Below are positions 6,045-8,064 of a stretch of 8,064 nt of DNA, piece after piece. Position 1 is the stretch's first letter, and each line of letters opens with the position of its first letter. The translations under genes were made by a program, and so were the position numbers. Location: positions 1 through 8,064 of the forward strand of contig CAIMEI010000124.1 of the NCBI GenBank assembly GCA_903839955.1. Direction: 5' to 3'. This DNA comes from Candidatus Falkowiibacteriota bacterium. Lineage in GTDB: Bacteria > Patescibacteriota > Patescibacteriia > Patescibacteriales > UBA12465. Below the pieces are notes generated by a model. The model saw only the letters and a program-made list of their open reading frames with translations, did no database searches and was not told where the DNA came from.

Positions 6045-6643
6045 ATTCTACTGATTTATCAGTGCTCGTACCCTGGGTTATTGCTCACGGCTATCTAATT
6101 TTCTGGATTGCTGCGACTTTGGAGGGGCCGCTCACCACCATCGCCGGCGGTGTGGCGGCGAGTTTGGGCTACTTCAATATTTTTATCATCATGATTCTGG
6201 CGATCGCCGCCGACTTGGGCGGAGATTTTTTCTATTACGGCATCGGCTATGCCTGTTATAACTTTATCCGCTCACCTTTTTTTACCTACATCGGCCTGAA
6301 TGAAAGACGCCTGGCCAAGGTGGAAAACCTTTTACACAATCACACGCGGCGCGCCGTTTTCCTGATCAAAATTTCACCCCTCGTCGGTCCTTTGGGAATT
6401 ATCGCCGTGGGCGCGACGCGGCCGAAATTCAAAAATTTCTTTTTGCCGGCTCTCTGGATGGCGATTCCGAAGTCTATTTTTTTTGTGATCGTCGGCTACT
6501 ATTCCGGCCAAACTTATTTGGAACTCAACAAAACTATTTTGGATAAAAAATACACCATCATGACTTTGGCGCTAGTTATTGTTTTGATTTATATTGCCTA
6601 CATGCGCATCACCGCCGTCATCAGCAAACGAATGGAGAACTAA
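6041..6643 (+). CDS. DedA/VTT-family integral membrane protein
   Basis: This 200-aa membrane protein has the DedA/VTT layout. A first helix carries an acidic residue in LEGPLTTIAGGVAA (27-40, Glu28, similar to the family's P-S-E/D element). Next comes ADLGGDFFYYGIGY (57-70, the G-D-x-x-x-Y-x-x-G motif), a basic cytoplasmic stretch (89-105), then LIKISPLVGPLGIIAVGATRPKF (108-130), the counterpart of RFxPxxRxxxxxxAG. There Lys110 stands for the first arginine, Pro113 is kept and the second arginine is Gly116. A last helix is at 172-189. Characterised relatives flip lipids, including undecaprenyl phosphate. Overlap with the deacetylase gene (ATGA at 6041-6044) suggests it handles the lipid carrier or product of this operon (inference). 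It retains more family features than the other VTT copy at 1772. Confidence 0.85.
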   Translation: MNSTDLSVLVPWVIAHGYLIFWIAATLEGPLTTIAGGVAASLGYFNIFIIMILAIAADLGGDFFYYGIGYACYNFIRSPFFTYIGLNERRLAKVENLLHNHTRRAVFLIKISPLVGPLGIIAVGATRPKFKNFFLPALWMAIPKSIFFVIVGYYSGQTYLELNKTILDKKYTIMTLALVIVLIYIAYMRITAVISKRMEN

Positions 6644-6651
6644 AGGGGCAG

Positions 6652-6685
6652 CGCCAAATTTAAAGCGCCTTTTTGGCGGTTTTTT
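6652..6685 (+). terminator. Intrinsic terminator of the glycosyltransferase operon
   Basis: A 7-bp stem, CGCCAAA (6652-6658) with TTTGGCG (6672-6678), has a 13-nt loop and is followed by GTTTTTTG. It begins 9 bp after the DedA stop. Confidence 0.75.
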
Positions 6686-6748
6686 GTTTAATAATAGATA
6701 AATAGCTTGTGTCTGCGGAATGTCGCGGCCAAAGGTCGCTTGACGTTC

Positions 6749-6777
6749 TTGACAATTTTATTTTCGCGTGGTATACT
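6749..6777 (+). promoter_or_regulatory. Strong extended -10 promoter of the cold-shock-domain gene
   Basis: A perfect TTGACA (6749-6754) and TATACT (6772-6777) are exactly 17 bp apart. TG at 6769-6770 supplies an extended -10 element. This is the best promoter in the window and fits a highly expressed RNA chaperone. RNA would start near 6784, leaving a leader of about 80 nt before the ATG at 6866. Just upstream is a 6-bp hairpin GCGGCC-AAA-GGTCGC (6725-6739), and CTTGAC is repeated at 6739-6744 and 6748-6753. Confidence 0.8.
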
Positions 6778-6865
6778 TCTGGAGCAACAATATCGTGTCT
6801 AAAAAGTGGTCGAGCTTTATCATCAATATTACCTTGCAACCTTACAAACTAAGTCTAAAATTTTT

Positions 6866-7063
6866 ATGACTGGTATTATTAAAGCTTTGACCGACAAAGG
6901 TTTCGGCTTCATCGCTATTGAAGGCCAAGAGAAGGATTTATTCTTCCACAGCAATTCTTTAGTTGACGTCCAATTCAACGAATTACGCGAAGGCGACGCT
7001 GTTTCTTTTGAGACCGAAATGTCTCCAAAGGGAATGAACGCTGTCAACGTTCGCCGTGCCTAA
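6866..7063 (+). CDS. Cold-shock-domain (CSD) nucleic-acid-binding protein
   Basis: This 65-aa protein is one OB-fold cold-shock domain. It begins MTGIIKALTDKGFGFI with RNP1 at 11-16 (KGFGFI), followed by RNP2 at 24-28 (DLFFH). The end, EGDAVSFETEMSPKGMNAVNV, is the usual last strand pair. CspA-like proteins have Lys-Trp-Phe before the RNP1 loop; here that is Lys-Ala-Leu, so one surface aromatic is missing, as in a common variant class of single-domain CSD proteins. It should bind single-stranded RNA or DNA and act as an RNA chaperone. The frame stays open back to a GTG at 6806, but family alignment and length put the start at the ATG 6866. No Shine-Dalgarno is visible. It is monocistronic, with a strong promoter before it and a terminator after it. 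Confidence 0.93.
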   Translation: MTGIIKALTDKGFGFIAIEGQEKDLFFHSNSLVDVQFNELREGDAVSFETEMSPKGMNAVNVRRA

Positions 7064-7082
7064 GATTTCATATCTTTGAATC

Positions 7083-7122
7083 AAAGTCCCGCCCAAAAGT
7101 ATTGAGGCGGGGCTTTGGTTTT
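7083..7122 (+). terminator. Intrinsic terminator of the cold-shock-domain gene
   Basis: An 11-bp GC-rich stem (7083-7093 with 7106-7116, core TCCCGCC/GGCGGGG including one G-T wobble) has a 12-nt loop and is followed by GGTTTT. It starts 19 bp after the stop at 7063. Confidence 0.8.
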
Positions 7123-7167
7123 AGGGCGGACTATTGCCTTTGGGGGAGTAAAGCTTTAGACTTTAAG

Positions 7168-7178
7168 TATAATATAAT
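7168..7178 (+). promoter_or_regulatory. Overlapping TATAAT boxes before the zinc-ribbon gene
   Basis: Two perfect TATAAT hexamers overlap by one base (7168-7173 and 7173-7178), with no recognisable -35 box at normal spacing. RNA would begin only about 7-12 nt before the ATG at 7192, so the transcript would be nearly leaderless. A short palindrome, TAAAGCTTTA (7149-7158), lies just upstream. Confidence 0.45.
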
Positions 7179-7191
7179 TTATCAATAATTT

Positions 7192-7905
7192 ATGAAAAAT
7201 TTCAATCGAGGCGGTGGCTTCGGCGATAAGAAAAGCAGTGGCGGTTTCGGCCGTCGGGATTCCGGGGGACGCGGTGGTTTTGATCGCCGTGATGGCGACC
7301 GCCCAACCATGCACCGCGCAGTCTGCGCCGAATGCGGCGATGCCTGTGAAGTACCGTTCAAGCCAATGAGCGACAAACCGGTGTATTGCAGTAATTGCTT
7401 CAAAGGCAAAGATGATTCATCTTCTCGTCCTTCTCGCGGACGCGATGAACGTCCAAGTTTTGGCGATCGTGGTCCAAGACGTGATGATCGCTCCAGCTTT
7501 GGAGAAAAGAGAATGTTTGAAGCCGTCTGCTCTGAATGCGGCGACACTTGCGAAGTGCCGTTCAAACCATCTTCCGGCAAACCAGTTTATTGCAGTGAAT
7601 GTTTCGGCAAGACTGAAAACGCCAAGCCAGCTGGTAATCGCGGTGGCGGTAATGATCAATTCGATGTCCTGAACAAGAAATTAGACAGCATCTTGCACCT
7701 TTTGTCTTCCGCTAACGGTGTTGCGCCGAAAGGGAAGAAAGAGGAGCCTAAAAAAGAAGAAATCAAGAAGGCTGTTAAAGAAGTGGTCAAAGAAGTGGAA
7801 AAAGTTGAACCGGCCAAGGCCGCCAAAAAAGTAGCTCCAAAAAAAGCGACTGTGGCCAAAAAAGTAGCTGCTCCCAAAAAAGCAGTGAAGGCCAAAAAGA
7901 AATAA
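7192..7905 (+). CDS. Double CxxC-x17-CxxC zinc-ribbon protein with RG-rich segments and H1-like Lys/Ala tail
   Basis: Five regions can be seen in 237 residues. Residues 1-37 are disordered and rich in Gly, Arg and Phe (RGGGF, SGGFGRR, RGGF). Residues 40-70 are a zinc ribbon with Cys45, 48, 66 and 69. Residues 71-107 are another Arg/Gly/Ser/Asp-rich linker with FGDRG and SFGEK. Residues 108-138 are a second ribbon with Cys113, 116, 134 and 137. Residues 156-172 (QFDVLNKKLDSILHLLS) form a short amphipathic helix suited to oligomerisation. Residues 180-237 are almost all Lys, Ala, Val, Glu and Pro with repeated AKK and PKKA, like histone H1 or the tail of actinobacterial HupB. Each ribbon has one extra Cys (52, 120). 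The ribbon spacing is the CxxC-x17-CxxC type. RNA or DNA binding is likely from composition; the exact role is unknown. It sits beside the cold-shock gene but has its own promoter. Confidence 0.9.
   Translation: MKNFNRGGGFGDKKSSGGFGRRDSGGRGGFDRRDGDRPTMHRAVCAECGDACEVPFKPMSDKPVYCSNCFKGKDDSSSRPSRGRDERPSFGDRGPRRDDRSSFGEKRMFEAVCSECGDTCEVPFKPSSGKPVYCSECFGKTENAKPAGNRGGGNDQFDVLNKKLDSILHLLSSANGVAPKGKKEEPKKEEIKKAVKEVVKEVEKVEPAKAAKKVAPKKATVAKKVAAPKKAVKAKKK
7309..7401 (+). repeat. Zinc-ribbon repeat unit 1 (intragenic duplication)
   Basis: This is the first copy of a 31-codon unit encoding residues 40-70. The second copy starts 204 bp downstream. The protein copies are identical at 24 of 31 positions, including all four CxxC cysteines, the extra cysteine and the EVPFKP and KPVYCS blocks. 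The pattern indicates tandem duplication of one ribbon plus its RG-rich linker. Confidence 0.85.
7513..7605 (+). repeat. Zinc-ribbon repeat unit 2 (intragenic duplication)
   Basis: This is the second copy of the 31-codon unit, encoding residues 108-138. Differences from copy 1 fall at the two positions after the Met, inside the first CxxC (AE to SE), in the x17 loop (Ala to Thr, Met to Ser, Asp to Gly) and in the last CxxC (SN to SE). Confidence 0.85.
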
Positions 7906-7921
7906 ATTTTTTATTCTCAAA

Positions 7922-7953
7922 CCAAAAGACGGGCTGAAAGGCCTGTTTTTTGG
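7922..7953 (+). terminator. Intrinsic terminator of the zinc-ribbon gene
   Basis: A 13-bp stem (7922-7934 with 7941-7953, two G-T wobbles) has a 6-nt loop, TGAAAG. The GC-rich part (GACGGGC with GCCTGTT) lies next to the loop and the six T residues at 7946-7951 form the 3' side, so the U-tract is partly paired with upstream A residues. It begins 17 bp after the stop at 7905. Confidence 0.65.
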
Positions 7954-7968
7954 TGCCAAAAAAGATGT

Positions 7969-7997
7969 TTGACGGATTTGGCGGCTTAAGATAAAAT
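7969..7997 (+). promoter_or_regulatory. Sigma70-type promoter pointing out of the window
   Basis: TTGACG (7969-7974) and TAAAAT (7992-7997) are 17 bp apart, each matching the consensus at five of six bases. RNA would start near 8004, at the edge of the palindrome at 8004-8026. The first plus-strand ATG after it is at 8057, seven bases from the window end (Met-Ile then cut), and could be the start of the controlled gene. Confidence 0.65.
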
Positions 7998-8003
7998 GTA
8001 ATT

Positions 8004-8026
8004 ACCCATACCCCCAGGGGGAGGGT
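8004..8026 (+). promoter_or_regulatory. C5-A-G5 palindrome at the transcription start, possible operator
   Basis: CCCCC (8011-8015) and GGGGG (8017-8021) flank one A, and an outer ACCC (8004-8007) pairs with GGGT (8023-8026). The sequence ATACCCCCAGGGGGAGGGT lies exactly where RNA synthesis from the promoter at 7969-7997 should begin. Operators of the CsoR/RcnR metal-sensor family are C-tract/G-tract palindromes of this sort next to the -10 box. Other readings are a 5' RNA hairpin (although the one-base spacer needs some unpairing) or chance. Confidence 0.4.
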
Positions 8027-8064
8027 CAAAGAGCAAGCCAATAATAATTAATCAATATGATCAA

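Noticed and set aside
6806..6865. Longer cold-shock protein starting at GTG 6806
   Set aside because: The extra 20 residues have no counterpart in the family, whose members begin with M-x-G-x-I/V-K as at 6866. The stretch is better read as the 5' leader.
7656..7959. Minus-strand ORFs opposite the Lys/Ala-rich tail
   Set aside because: They are antisense readings of low-complexity AAA/GCC codons and give Phe/Leu/Ser-rich products without family features. The terminator hairpin also lies inside one of them.
1..8064. CRISPR arrays, tRNA or rRNA genes, insertion sequences
   Set aside because: No regularly spaced direct repeats, tRNA cloverleaf, rRNA-like stretch, transposase or terminal inverted repeats were seen on either strand.

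Overview
The window looks like a stretch of a compact bacterial genome, most likely from the Patescibacteria (Candidate Phyla Radiation). The clues are small proteins, short intergenic gaps, a hairpin terminator behind nearly every transcription unit, almost no Shine-Dalgarno sequences, and a protein with two CxxC-x17-CxxC zinc ribbons of a kind I associate with CPR genomes. TGA ends three of the real genes, so this is not a lineage that reads UGA as glycine (Gracilibacteria, Absconditabacteria). The phylum assignment is inference; the window has no rRNA or other marker gene.

Layout. Positions 1-158 hold the end of a coiled-coil-like protein, closed by a bidirectional terminator that also serves an unrecognised 318-aa cytoplasmic protein on the minus strand (241-1197). 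Divergent from that is a two-gene unit (1323-2365): a single-pass anchored 147-aa protein and a DedA/VTT-family membrane protein. A hairpin region follows, then a 266-aa secreted, beta-strand-rich protein (2462-3262). A second bidirectional terminator separates it from a convergent CaCA-type cation/Ca2+ exchanger (3325-4377, minus). A 185-bp divergent promoter region leads into a tight three-gene operon (4563-6643): family 2 glycosyltransferase, membrane-anchored NodB-type deacetylase, and a second DedA/VTT protein, with junctions of 3 bp and a 4-bp ATGA overlap. After a terminator come two separately transcribed nucleic-acid-binding genes: a cold-shock-domain protein behind the best promoter in the window, and a 237-aa protein with RG-rich segments, two zinc ribbons, a short helix and a histone-H1-like Lys/Ala tail. 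At the right edge a good promoter runs into a C5/G5 palindrome and points out of the window.

Two functional themes stand out. The 4563-6643 operon has the parts of a lipid-linked sugar pathway (sugar transfer, deacetylation, membrane translocation of the polyprenyl carrier), so it probably builds or modifies a surface glycan. The 6866-7905 pair is a small RNA/DNA-binding module. The most distinctive items are the RG/zinc-ribbon/H1-tail protein, the Arn-like operon logic, a DedA homologue that seems to have lost the family's functional charged residues, and a possible metal-sensor operator at the right edge.
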